A stretch of DNA of 64,000 nt, from contig NZ_BMDO01000001.1 in NCBI RefSeq assembly GCF_014635825.1, positions 868,001 through 932,000 on the forward strand, given 5' to 3'. Source of the stretch: Mucilaginibacter galii (GTDB lineage: Bacteria; Bacteroidota; Bacteroidia; Sphingobacteriales; Sphingobacteriaceae). The notes beneath the pieces were generated by a model. It saw only the letters and a program-made list of their open reading frames with translations. It was not told the DNA's origin and did no database searches. Below, in pieces: positions 34,990 to 44,067 of this stretch; positions within the stretch are counted from its first letter, which is position 1, and each line of letters opens with the position of its first letter. A program made the position numbers and the translations under genes.

Positions 34990-35867
34990 TTCTTCCCTAA
35001 AAAATCAAACAAAAACATTAACTGTACCACCGGTAAATATAAAAATGAGCCAAACATTAATTTTCGGGCCGATTTAATTTCCAGTGTGCGCATCAGTACG
35101 AAAGCCTGATACAAAAATATTAAACTCATTACCAATGATACCCCACCTACGTAGTATCCGCCAAACTTGTAAAAAGTGGGCAGTAAACTTACAGGCACCA
35201 GTACCAATGTAAATACAAAGGTTATTACAGCGCTTACCCTATCGCGTTTACCTGTAGGCAGCAGCCTGAAGCCTGCCAGCTTGTAATCATCATCCAACAC
35301 CCAGGCAATAGCCCAAAAATGCGGGAACTGCCAGATAAACTGGATCCCGAACAAGATCAATGCGATCTGATCGATTGTAGGGTTAGCAGCCACGTAGCCA
35401 ATAAGTGGTGGTAAGGCTCCAGGTATAGCACCCACAAACACCGAGATAGGCGACTTTTGCTTCAACGGCGTGTATACGAACGCATACAGCAAAATGGCAA
35501 ATACCGATAAAAAGCCGGTAAGCAGGTTTAAACTACCTAACAGGTAAGTACCCCCCATGCCCATTAATAAGCTTAGCACCAAGGCTTGCCCATTGGTCAT
35601 TCTGCCTGCCGGCAATGGCCTGTCTGCAGTACGGGTCATTAAACGATCAAGATCTTTTTCGATGATCTCGTTGAAACCGTTGGCAGCACCTGTAATGAGA
35701 AAACCTCCAACAATCAGCTTAGCCCAATTAACCCAGTTTATTACACCATTAACATTGGTAGCAGTAACAATTTGGCTGCCTATTAAGAACGATATTGACG
35801 CCGAGAACACCACCAAAAAAGTGAGCCTGAGCTTTACCAGTTTTACTAAATCTTTTCCAAAACTCAT
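34986..35867 (-). CDS. ctaB: protoheme IX farnesyltransferase (heme O synthase)
   Basis: Converts heme B to heme O by adding a farnesyl group, the first step toward heme A for the aa3 oxidase. The 293-residue protein from the ATG at 35867 (MSFGKDLVKL) is a UbiA-type prenyltransferase with about eight or nine membrane segments, the first Asp-rich motif NGFNEIIEKDLDRLMTRT near residues 63-80 and a second polar loop at WVLDDDYKLAG. I chose this start because a good ribosome site GGAGG precedes it and the ATG overlaps the ctaA stop as ATGA; the longer open frame runs back into ctaA. Confidence 0.93.
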   Translation of the reverse strand: MSFGKDLVKLVKLRLTFLVVFSASISFLIGSQIVTATNVNGVINWVNWAKLIVGGFLITGAANGFNEIIEKDLDRLMTRTADRPLPAGRMTNGQALVLSLLMGMGGTYLLGSLNLLTGFLSVFAILLYAFVYTPLKQKSPISVFVGAIPGALPPLIGYVAANPTIDQIALILFGIQFIWQFPHFWAIAWVLDDDYKLAGFRLLPTGKRDRVSAVITFVFTLVLVPVSLLPTFYKFGGYYVGGVSLVMSLIFLYQAFVLMRTLEIKSARKLMFGSFLYLPVVQLMFLFDFLGKK

Positions 35868-36922
35868 TTGCGCACCTCCGTGTACTTTGCCGAACGTCTG
35901 AAATTCAGCAGTAAATAAAATTGTGCACCAAAAATTAAACTCGCCAGCACTATATGTGCCGCCTGCGCCACAGGTGGCAACGCCCAATAAGATAAGGCCA
36001 CCCCTACCCCCATTTGCATCATGATCATTAAAAAGATAAAGCTCATTAACTGCTGCTGCAAGGAGTGCCGGTTAAAATTGCGCCTCAATAAGGCATACAG
36101 CATAACATTAATCACCACTACTATAACTGCAGTGTCGCGGTGATTGGTAAATACTTCGCCAGCTTTCTTTACCCACTGGTCGCGGTAACCACCCTGAAAG
36201 TAATCGGCCACCTCGTCAACTTTTTCGCGTACTTCGGTACCGAATGTAATTTGTACCACACTTAAGGCAACCGCTGCAATCGCTATGATCCTAATTAAGG
36301 GTTTAGTATCAATGAGCGGTTTATTCTGAACCTTAGCCAGGTGATAGGTATATATGCAAATAGCCAGTATAACCAACGCTAACAACATGTGCACTGTTAC
36401 TATCCAGTCTACCAGGTTGGTGGAAACTACAATAGAACCCAGCCATCCCTGAAAGCCCACTAATAACAAGTTAAAAACGCTCAATAAAGTAATCGCTTTA
36501 CTCTCGGCCCAATAGCTGAAGGAGAACCAAGCTGAAAGCAGTAATCCAAAACCGGCTACCACACCTACCAAACGGTTGATATATTCGGTCCAGGTACGTG
36601 CTACGTTGAACTCCTCGGGCGTAAGTATAGATTTGTCTTGCCTGATGCGCCTGGCTAAATCTGTGTAGCCGAACACATCAAGGGTTTTGGCAAATTTTTG
36701 GTTCTTGGCAGCGCGCTTAGCTACATAACTCTGCTTATAATCGGCAGGTAATTCACTGGCATCGGTAGGCGGTATATAACGTCCGAAGCATTTAGGCCAA
36801 TCGGGGCAACCCATGCCCGAACCCGAGCTACGCACTACACCACCGGCCAGTATTAAAACAAAAAGCAAAACAATAGTAATAAGGTTGGTTTTCCTGAATC
36901 TTGCTTTGTTCGTGTTATTCAT
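35864..36922 (-). CDS. ctaA: heme A synthase (COX15/CtaA)
   Basis: Oxidises the methyl group of heme O to a formyl group, giving heme A. The 352-residue protein has eight membrane segments in two four-helix halves, with the conserved pattern LILAGGVVRSSGSGMGCPDWPKCFG near the N-terminus (Cys pair in the first loop), EYINRLVGVVAGF with a heme-ligand region, VTVHMLLALVIL and the late AAHIVLASLIFG histidine. A long extracellular loop (about 50-105) is typical of Bacteroidota copies. It begins a separate transcription unit after the coxA terminator and overlaps ctaB by four bases. Confidence 0.94.
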   Translation of the reverse strand: MNNTNKARFRKTNLITIVLLFVLILAGGVVRSSGSGMGCPDWPKCFGRYIPPTDASELPADYKQSYVAKRAAKNQKFAKTLDVFGYTDLARRIRQDKSILTPEEFNVARTWTEYINRLVGVVAGFGLLLSAWFSFSYWAESKAITLLSVFNLLLVGFQGWLGSIVVSTNLVDWIVTVHMLLALVILAICIYTYHLAKVQNKPLIDTKPLIRIIAIAAVALSVVQITFGTEVREKVDEVADYFQGGYRDQWVKKAGEVFTNHRDTAVIVVVINVMLYALLRRNFNRHSLQQQLMSFIFLMIMMQMGVGVALSYWALPPVAQAAHIVLASLIFGAQFYLLLNFRRSAKYTEVRK

Positions 36923-36932
36923 TTATTAGTTT

Positions 36933-36981
36933 AAAAAATAAGGGTATCTGTTTAGGAAATACTTTCCGGTACAGATACCCT
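36933..36981 (-). terminator. terminator between coxA and ctaA
   Basis: Perfect 11-base arms AGGGTATCTGT and ACAGATACCCT around a 19-base loop, followed on the - strand by TATTTTTT. It lies 26 bases after the coxA stop, separating the act-cox operon from the ctaA-ctaB-coxC operon. Confidence 0.88.
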
Positions 36982-37006
36982 AAATTAATCAGATCAGAAA
37001 GGTGTA

Positions 37007-38896
37007 TTACTTTACTTCTTCCTCATTTGATCTCTGGATATTTACCCAGTCTTTATGACTTTCTAAGTTTACCGGATTGTCTTCAAAATCGTGTGGTAAG
37101 TTAGAACTTAATGTTTGTGAGAAAGGCACAGTTTGAGGGATAAAATCCTCATCGTGACCTGGCTTGCTATAATCATATGGCCAACGGTATACGGTTGGGA
37201 TCTCTCCCGGCCAGTTACCGTGAATATGCTCAACCGGTGTAGTCCACTCCAGTGTGGTAGAGTTCCATGGATTTTGCGTAGCTTTTTTCCCAAAGAATAT
37301 AGAGTAGAAGAAGTTGAACAAGAAAGCTACTTGCGCCAAGGCCGACATAATGGCTGCCCAGGTGATAAATGTGTTTAAGGTTAACCACTCTTTAAACGAT
37401 TCGATCTCGGTGAACGAATAGTAACGACGTGGCACACCACCTAAACCCATAAAGTGCATTGGGAAGAATACGAGGTAAGCACCGATGAAAGTTAACCAAA
37501 AGTGCAGGTAACCTAATTTCTCATCCATCATACGGCCAAACATTTTAGGGAACCAATGATAAACACCGGCCAGCATACCAAATATTGCTGCCGAACCCAT
37601 AACCAGGTGAAAGTGAGCTACAACAAAGTAAGTATCGTGTAAGTTGATATCTAATGCCGCGTTACCCAAAAAGATACCGGTTAAACCACCAGAGATGAAG
37701 AACGATACCAAACCGATAGCGAACAACATAGCAGGCGTGAACCTGATATTACCGCGCCAAAGCGTAGCCAGGTAGTTAAACGTTTTTACCGCTGATGGAA
37801 CTGCGATGATCAGTGTAGTGATCATGAACACACCGCCCAGGAACGGGTTCATACCCGTAACAAACATGTGGTGACCCCATACAATGAACGACAATACAGT
37901 GATACCAATTAACGAGTAAACCATGGCATGGTAACCGAAGATAGGCTTACGTGAGTTAGTAGCAATAACCTCAGATGATATACCCAAGGCTGGCATAATT
38001 ACAATGTACACCTCAGGGTGACCCAAGAACCAGAATAAATGCTGGAACAAAATAGGACTACCGCCTTCAAAAGGCATTTGCTGACCTTGAACCACAATTT
38101 CCGAAAGATAGAAACTGGTGCCAAAGCTGCGGTCAAATATCAATAACACCACACCGGCAACTAAAACCGGGAATGCCAGTACACCTAATATAGCAGTTAA
38201 GAAGAACGCCCATATGGTTAAAGGCATTTTCCAAAGATCCATACCCTTGGTACGCATGTTTAAGATAGTACTGATGTAGTTGATACCGCCCATTAACTGA
38301 GAAGCTACGAACAACACCATGCTGATTAACCAATACGTCATACCCAAACCCGAACCCGGCATTGCTTTAGGCAAGGCAGATAATGGCGGATAAATAGTCC
38401 AACCTGGTCCGGCAGGGCCTTTTTCGGTAAAAAATGAGGCCATCATGATCACACTGGCAATAAAGAACAACCAATATGATAACATATTCATGAACGGCGA
38501 AGCCATATCACGCGCACCTAATTGATACGGAATTAATAAATTACTAAAAGTACCGCTCAAACCGGCTGTTAACACAAAGAATACCATGATGGTACCATGT
38601 ATGGTAACTAACGACAGGTAAAAGTTAGTGTCTAAGCGTCCGCCTGGTGCAAAACGGCCTAATAAAGTTTCCAATAAAGGGAAAGCTTTTTCTGGATAGG
38701 CAAGCTGGATACGGAAAAGGATAGACAACATCATGGCTATTACTGCCATGATAATACCAGTTATTAAAAACTGGCGAGCTATCATTTTATGATCCTGGCT
38801 AAATATGTATTTAGTCCAGAAGTTTTCGGTATGGTGATGTTCGTGATCGTGACCATGCTGCACTACGGCATGATCTTGAACTGTTAATGTTGACAT
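37007..38896 (-). CDS. coxA: cytochrome c oxidase subunit I
   Basis: Catalytic subunit of the aa3-type terminal oxidase, holding heme a, heme a3 and CuB. The 629-residue protein has about twelve membrane segments and all metal ligands: IHGTIMVFF (heme a His), HPEVY (CuB His and the cross-linked Tyr), HHMFV (two CuB His) and HDTYFVVAHFHLVMG (heme a3 and heme a His). A short His-rich leader (HGHDHEHHH) precedes the first helix. The YxxxxK-type proton path residues appear normal for an A-type enzyme. It is the last gene of the act-cox operon. Confidence 0.97.
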   Translation of the reverse strand: MSTLTVQDHAVVQHGHDHEHHHTENFWTKYIFSQDHKMIARQFLITGIIMAVIAMMLSILFRIQLAYPEKAFPLLETLLGRFAPGGRLDTNFYLSLVTIHGTIMVFFVLTAGLSGTFSNLLIPYQLGARDMASPFMNMLSYWLFFIASVIMMASFFTEKGPAGPGWTIYPPLSALPKAMPGSGLGMTYWLISMVLFVASQLMGGINYISTILNMRTKGMDLWKMPLTIWAFFLTAILGVLAFPVLVAGVVLLIFDRSFGTSFYLSEIVVQGQQMPFEGGSPILFQHLFWFLGHPEVYIVIMPALGISSEVIATNSRKPIFGYHAMVYSLIGITVLSFIVWGHHMFVTGMNPFLGGVFMITTLIIAVPSAVKTFNYLATLWRGNIRFTPAMLFAIGLVSFFISGGLTGIFLGNAALDINLHDTYFVVAHFHLVMGSAAIFGMLAGVYHWFPKMFGRMMDEKLGYLHFWLTFIGAYLVFFPMHFMGLGGVPRRYYSFTEIESFKEWLTLNTFITWAAIMSALAQVAFLFNFFYSIFFGKKATQNPWNSTTLEWTTPVEHIHGNWPGEIPTVYRWPYDYSKPGHDEDFIPQTVPFSQTLSSNLPHDFEDNPVNLESHKDWVNIQRSNEEEVK

Positions 38897-38906
38897 AATC
38901 GCTATC

Positions 38907-40124
38907 TTATAAATTATTTGAAGCTAATCTGTTTTGTAATAAGGTTTGCTTGTAAAGCGGGTTATCGGCCAATTTAAGCTCTTTCTTTAACTGCTCGGTC
39001 AAGTAAGGTTTTTGCTGTGATAACCATTTCTGGTATTCGGCTTCAGTAACAACTACAACCAGTTTCTGCATGTTGTAATGGCTTCCTCCGCATATTTTGT
39101 TACAATACAAATGGTAATTGAAATCGGCCTGGTCTAAATCTCTGCGCATTTCGGCAGTAGTTTTAGTAGGCGTAAATTTAAAGTAAGTTGGCAAACCGGG
39201 CACTGCGTTTATTTGAACGCGGAAGTTTGGCATATATACACTATGAATAACGTCTTGTGCAATGATGTTTAAACGTACCGATTTGTTTACCGGTAACATC
39301 AGGGTATCAGCTTGTAAATCATCAAAGCTGTTTTTATCATCGTAGCTTACACCTAATTTATTGGTACCGTTAATTAACTTGTAATTTTTCATACCCAACC
39401 TACCATCTTTACCAGGGTAACGTATTTCCCAGGCAAACTGGTGGCCGGTTACATCTACTTGTAACGATGCAGGCTCGCCTTTCGCATCTACGGTGTTGGT
39501 TATTTTTCTCCAGGTTAAGAAACCGAACACTACCAGGATAGTCAAAACAATAGCCGGAGCCACTGTCCATATTTTCTCAATAGTATTATTGTGTGGGTAA
39601 TAATAGGCCTTACGTTTATCAGAACCTTTGTATTTGAATGCAAAACCAAATAAGAGCACCTGTGTAAGAACGAATACGATAAAAGTAATAACTGTGGTTA
39701 CCCAAAACATCGTATCCAGCGTTTTGCCGTGCACAGATTGAGCATCACCCACCAGTGTCATGGCGCCATGCACCGTAAATGAGTAGTAAACACCTACCGC
39801 ACCAACTACAAGGAATATGATAAAGCCGACAGCCATCGCATTATTCCAGTTAATGCCTTTTTTACCCTGCATCTGTAAAGTAAGGTCGTATACTTTAAAT
39901 ATTTTGCCTACAATAGCAACAATAAAGCATACTACTAAAAACAGTAATACATAGTAACCAACAGTAGTCCACATACCAGCCGTTTGAGCCGAAGTGTCGC
40001 CACTATCTGTAGCTGTAGTGTTAGAGCTGGTGCTTTGTGCCATTAGCAGGTTTGTACCCAGCAGCAGGAACATCGCAATCAGCGAGAATATTTTTTTATA
40101 ATTTATCAGGTGCTTGAATGCCAT
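38907..40124 (-). CDS. coxB: cytochrome c oxidase subunit II, long form with four membrane helices
   Basis: Carries the CuA centre that accepts electrons and passes them to subunit I. The 405-residue protein has a signal peptide (1-29, ending LMAQS), then four hydrophobic segments (about 51-75, 93-116, 137-160 and 181-203) where the classic form has two, and a cupredoxin domain (about 225-370). CuA ligands are visible: His in DVIHSVYMPNF and the cluster CNKICGGSHYNM. No fused cytochrome c domain follows. It is placed between actF and coxA, so electrons probably reach it directly from ACIII cytochrome subunits. Confidence 0.95.
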   Translation of the reverse strand: MAFKHLINYKKIFSLIAMFLLLGTNLLMAQSTSSNTTATDSGDTSAQTAGMWTTVGYYVLLFLVVCFIVAIVGKIFKVYDLTLQMQGKKGINWNNAMAVGFIIFLVVGAVGVYYSFTVHGAMTLVGDAQSVHGKTLDTMFWVTTVITFIVFVLTQVLLFGFAFKYKGSDKRKAYYYPHNNTIEKIWTVAPAIVLTILVVFGFLTWRKITNTVDAKGEPASLQVDVTGHQFAWEIRYPGKDGRLGMKNYKLINGTNKLGVSYDDKNSFDDLQADTLMLPVNKSVRLNIIAQDVIHSVYMPNFRVQINAVPGLPTYFKFTPTKTTAEMRRDLDQADFNYHLYCNKICGGSHYNMQKLVVVVTEAEYQKWLSQQKPYLTEQLKKELKLADNPLYKQTLLQNRLASNNL

Positions 40125-40170
40125 TTGTATAGATGGTTTGGAATTCTATAATGAGTTACAAAGTTAGCAA

Positions 40171-41448
40171 TTAATATATGTGATGATGAAGGCTTTCTTC
40201 CAATAATGGGTGCTTTTTGGGTACCAGCGACTCAAACTTGCTTAACGTGCTTAGCATCAGGAAGCTGAACAAACCTGCAAAACCCGCAAATATTGCCATA
40301 TCTTGTGCAAACTCTACCAGGTTGAACATGTGTTCTTTTTTGATAGTACCCGGCATAATCATCAGGTAATAATCTAACCAGTGACCAATGATGATGATGA
40401 TAGCTGCAAACTTCATTCTGTTTAGTGAACGCTTGTCGTTGTTCTTCATTAACAGTAATAAAGGTGCCAGGAAGTTCAGGATAATGTTTAACCAAAACCA
40501 CCATTTATACTCAGGCTCCCAGCGTTTGTAGAAGTACACACTCTCCTCAGGCATGTTGGCATACCAGGTAAGGAAGAATTGAGCGAACCAAACATAGGTC
40601 CAAAAGATAGAGAAACCGAAGATCAGTTTACCCAAATCTTGCATATGGCTTTCATTAACCCATTCAAAGTATCCGTTTTGTTTAAGGATAATTAAAGTTA
40701 AAGCTATAACTGCTAAACCACTTACGTGTACCGCAGCTAAATTATACCAGCCAAACATGGTAGAGAACCAGTGTGCCTCTAATGACATTACTGCACCAAA
40801 TGAATATATAGGGAATGTAAAACCAAATATAACCAGGAATATAGCAGATATTTTAAAGCTCTTGTTGTAATTTAACATTCCGCCTAATACATCCTCGCTG
40901 TTTGAGTATTTTACCAGTAAGCGACCGAACAAGGAATATAAACCAAGCAATACGATAAGCGTACCATAGAAAAATGGTAAATTTAAGAAGGCAGACTTAC
41001 CGGTAATGATCTTGTCGTATATTTCACTTTTAGGATCTGTTAAGCCTTTAGTTGCCCAGTGCGCATATAAATAAGGTGCACTTACTTTATGGCCTTCCAA
41101 TACTTCTTCATGATGTACCAGTAAACCGGCAGCAACAACTATTAATAAAGTGATGGCTGCAAATACCAGCGTTTTAGCAAAAGCTTGTGGTATACGTAAA
41201 AACGCTACCGACCAGCCCGACTGTGCCATGTACTGATAAGCCAGGAAAAATACGCCTGCCACGCAAACGCCTACGAAATAGTAGCTTGATAGCAGCAGAT
41301 TTGAAAAAGTGTTTTGAATGCCTTCTTCTCCACCGAAAAATCCTGCTAAAACACCTACGATGCCTATCACAATACCGACAAGGCTTAAGGTTTTAGCTTT
41401 TCCGGCAAATTCAAAACGTTCGTTAAAACTATGTTGATGAGTGCTCAT
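40171..41448 (-). CDS. actF: alternative complex III subunit ActF
   Basis: NrfD-like integral membrane subunit of alternative complex III, homologous to ActC and part of the quinol-side membrane module. The 425-residue protein has about ten membrane segments and a polar His-containing C-terminus (LLEESLHHHIY). Conserved motifs include FSIFWTYVWFAQFFLTWYANMPEE and the WW-rich loop YKWWFWLNIILNFLAPLLLL. It follows actE and precedes coxB. Confidence 0.92.
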   Translation of the reverse strand: MSTHQHSFNERFEFAGKAKTLSLVGIVIGIVGVLAGFFGGEEGIQNTFSNLLLSSYYFVGVCVAGVFFLAYQYMAQSGWSVAFLRIPQAFAKTLVFAAITLLIVVAAGLLVHHEEVLEGHKVSAPYLYAHWATKGLTDPKSEIYDKIITGKSAFLNLPFFYGTLIVLLGLYSLFGRLLVKYSNSEDVLGGMLNYNKSFKISAIFLVIFGFTFPIYSFGAVMSLEAHWFSTMFGWYNLAAVHVSGLAVIALTLIILKQNGYFEWVNESHMQDLGKLIFGFSIFWTYVWFAQFFLTWYANMPEESVYFYKRWEPEYKWWFWLNIILNFLAPLLLLMKNNDKRSLNRMKFAAIIIIIGHWLDYYLMIMPGTIKKEHMFNLVEFAQDMAIFAGFAGLFSFLMLSTLSKFESLVPKKHPLLEESLHHHIY

Positions 41449-41459
41449 TAAGCTATGTA

Positions 41460-42035
41460 TTATAAAGTTTGCAAATGGTGAACGTACATAATTACTTTCC
41501 AGCGCTCTTCAGGAGCCAGCTGCGACGCATACGAACCCATAGAGTTTACGCCGTAAGTAATAGTATGATATATTTTACCGTCAGTTAGATCTTTCATGGC
41601 ACCACCGCGTGATGATTGTCCCTTAGAGTATGATGGCGGTGCCGGGTAACCGTGTTGAACAACGGTACCATCTCCTTGCCCGGTAAAACCGTGGCATGGC
41701 GAGCAAAAAGATTCATAAAGCTTTTTACCCTCAGCATAGTTTTGCTGGGTTTGCGCAATCATATTTTTAACCTCTACCGCAGCCTGATCGTAACCGGCAC
41801 GGGTGTTAGGGTAATCAAAGCGGGTAAAACCTACCGGTATAGTACCCGGAGGGGGCAATTGAGCCGTTTTACCATCTTTAAAGTTATTATTCTTTTGATC
41901 GTACTCAGGTGCAATGTGCTCATACATGTTAGGAGCATATTGCCAGCCGGTGCTTCTCTTATCATGGCACGACGAAACTACCACTGTAGCAGCTATCGCA
42001 ATCATGGTTGCACCGAATATTTTAATCTTATTCAT
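41460..42035 (-). CDS. actE: alternative complex III monoheme cytochrome c subunit ActE
   Basis: Membrane-anchored monoheme cytochrome c that passes electrons from ActA toward the oxidase. The protein starting at the ATG at 42035 (MNKIKIFGATMI, 191 residues) has a lipoprotein signal with lipobox VSSC, the heme-binding motif CSPCH in YESFCSPCHGFTGQGDG, and the sixth-ligand Met in VNSMGSYAS. A second in-frame ATG three codons upstream (42044) is also possible; both overlap the end of actD. The position between actD and actF is the standard order. Confidence 0.93.
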   Translation of the reverse strand: MNKIKIFGATMIAIAATVVVSSCHDKRSTGWQYAPNMYEHIAPEYDQKNNNFKDGKTAQLPPPGTIPVGFTRFDYPNTRAGYDQAAVEVKNMIAQTQQNYAEGKKLYESFCSPCHGFTGQGDGTVVQHGYPAPPSYSKGQSSRGGAMKDLTDGKIYHTITYGVNSMGSYASQLAPEERWKVIMYVHHLQTL

Positions 42036-42564
42036 AGCTAACATATTTTCTCTCGTTGTGCTTAACTTCTACAGCACCGGCTTCTTGCAGTAAACGGGTT
42101 ATATCATCGTGCGGTACGTTGCCTTTAGCATCAACCGCAATAACAAAGCGGTCGTCGGTTGCTCTTAAATCCATTACGCGTGGTGCGCGGCCCGGAAAAA
42201 GGTGCGTAGCAGCGTAAAATGTGAACACCATACCAAAAGCTGCAAACAAGATAGTCCACTCAAAGGTAAACGGTACAAAGTTTGGCATGGCAAAGTGGGG
42301 TTTACCACCAACGTTCATAGGCCAGTCATGCACTAAAGTATAGTATAATATACTGAAGATTACAGAACCACCCAGGCAGCCAAAACAAAATGCTGCATAG
42401 CCTAAACGAGATTCTTTAACGCCTAATTTAGCCTCAATACCATGGATAGGCATTGGCGTGTATACATCGTAAATAGGGATGCTGTTTTTTTGTAAGTTTT
42501 CGATACCGTGCATCATGTTATCCGGATCATCGAAACATCCTAATATAAATTTAGTGCTGCTCAT
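42028..42564 (-). CDS. actD: alternative complex III subunit ActD (DUF3341)
   Basis: Membrane subunit of alternative complex III. The 178-residue DUF3341 protein opens with a soluble alpha/beta part (FILGCFDDPDNMMHGIENLQ, VYTPMPIHGIEAKLGVKESRLG), then two membrane segments (about 70-90 and 109-130), and ends in a soluble segment ITRLLQEAGAVEVKHNE. It starts two bases after actC and overlaps actE. The motif HGIEAKLG is typical of the family. Confidence 0.93.
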   Translation of the reverse strand: MSSTKFILGCFDDPDNMMHGIENLQKNSIPIYDVYTPMPIHGIEAKLGVKESRLGYAAFCFGCLGGSVIFSILYYTLVHDWPMNVGGKPHFAMPNFVPFTFEWTILFAAFGMVFTFYAATHLFPGRAPRVMDLRATDDRFVIAVDAKGNVPHDDITRLLQEAGAVEVKHNERKYVSYE

Positions 42565-42566
42565 GA

Positions 42567-44039
42567 TTATGCTTTTTGGTATTGAGTTAAATCAACACTG
42601 TCGTACTTTTCTAATGCTGTTGTATAGTCGTCAACGTGCGTAGGGTCTAAATGGCCTTCGTCTATCAGTTTCTTCTTAGCCTGCTCGCTCGATGTTTTCA
42701 GCAGCAGTTTTACCTCGGCCATAGCCACAGATGGTAGCACACGGATAAACAACAGGAACATGGTAAAGAATAAGCCAATCGATCCTACGAAGATGCCCAC
42801 ATCTGTCCAGGTTGGATAAAACATTACCCAGCTTGAAGGGATATAATCGCGGTGCAATGAAGTAACGATAATTACGAAACGCTCGAACCACATACCAATG
42901 TTCACAATGATGGATAATACCCAGGCGAAAGGAATATTGATACGGATCTTTTTGAACCAGAATAACTGCGGCGTAATAACGTTACAAGTCATCATGCTCC
43001 AGTATGCCCACCAGTACGGACCGGTTGCACGGTTAATGAATGCGTATTGCTCATATTCTACTCCTGAATACCAGGCGATGAAGAACTCAGTAATATAAGC
43101 CACACCCACGATAGAACCTGTTAACAAGATAATCTTGTTCATGGATTCGATGTGGAACATGGTGATGTAGTTCTCTAATCCTAAAACTTTACGGGCAATC
43201 AATAATAACGTTTGTACCATGGCAAAACCAGAGAAGATTGCACCCGCAACGAAGTATGGAGGGAAGATGGTGGTGTGCCATCCCGGTTCCAATGAAGTTG
43301 CAAAGTCAAAAGATACAATGGTGTGTACCGAAAGTACCAGTGGAGTTGAGATACCAGCCAAGATTAATGACACGGTCTCAAAACGCTGCCATGTTTTTAC
43401 CGAACCTGTCCATCCGAAAGATAGTACAGAGTAAATACGGCGACGTAAACCTGTAGCACGGTCGCGGATACTTGCAATATCGGGTAGTAAACCGGTGTAC
43501 CAGAATATTAACGATACCGAGAAGTAAGTAGAAATCGCAAACACGTCCATCATCAGAGCCGAGTTCCAGTTTACCCATAACGAACCATATTGGTTAGGAA
43601 GAGGTAAAGTCCAGTATGCTAACCAAGGACGGCCCATGTGACCGAAAATGTAGGTAGCCGCACAGATAACCGCAAAGATGGTCATGGCCTCTGCCGAACG
43701 GTTAATGGAGTTACGCCAGTTTTGACGGAAGATCAGCAATACCGCCGAAATCAGTGTTCCTGCGTGACCGATACCTACCCACCACACGAAACCGGTGATG
43801 TCCCAGGCCCAGCCTACGGTCTTGTTTAATCCCCACTCTCCTACGCCAAACCAAAAGGTCCAGCTGATAGAGAATACCCAAAGTGCAGCGCCTAACGAAG
43901 CCAGCGTAAAGCCGACCCACCAAGCCATGTTGGGTTTATTTTCTACAGGGAATAAAACATCATTCGTAATTTTTGCATACGTGATGTCTTTGCCCGTAAT
44001 TAACGGTTCCCTGATTATTGATTCACTGTGAGATGCCAT
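42567..44039 (-). CDS. actC: alternative complex III subunit ActC (NrfD family)
   Basis: Quinol-binding integral membrane subunit of alternative complex III. The 490-residue protein has ten membrane segments with the NrfD-like motifs GITDFVWW-type (here WAWDITGFVWWVGIGHAGTL), INRSAEAMTIFAV, GHMGRPWLAYW and the long C-terminal cytoplasmic tail. It lies 28 bases after actB and 2 bases before actD. Confidence 0.95.
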   Translation of the reverse strand: MASHSESIIREPLITGKDITYAKITNDVLFPVENKPNMAWWVGFTLASLGAALWVFSISWTFWFGVGEWGLNKTVGWAWDITGFVWWVGIGHAGTLISAVLLIFRQNWRNSINRSAEAMTIFAVICAATYIFGHMGRPWLAYWTLPLPNQYGSLWVNWNSALMMDVFAISTYFSVSLIFWYTGLLPDIASIRDRATGLRRRIYSVLSFGWTGSVKTWQRFETVSLILAGISTPLVLSVHTIVSFDFATSLEPGWHTTIFPPYFVAGAIFSGFAMVQTLLLIARKVLGLENYITMFHIESMNKIILLTGSIVGVAYITEFFIAWYSGVEYEQYAFINRATGPYWWAYWSMMTCNVITPQLFWFKKIRINIPFAWVLSIIVNIGMWFERFVIIVTSLHRDYIPSSWVMFYPTWTDVGIFVGSIGLFFTMFLLFIRVLPSVAMAEVKLLLKTSSEQAKKKLIDEGHLDPTHVDDYTTALEKYDSVDLTQYQKA

Positions 44040-44067
44040 AGTATATTAATATCTCCTGTAATAATGT

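Noticed and set aside
35868..35987. 40-codon upstream extension of the ctaB reading frame.
   Set aside because: It lies inside ctaA; the ATG at 35867 has a GGAGG site and overlaps the ctaA stop, and the protein then starts as its family does.
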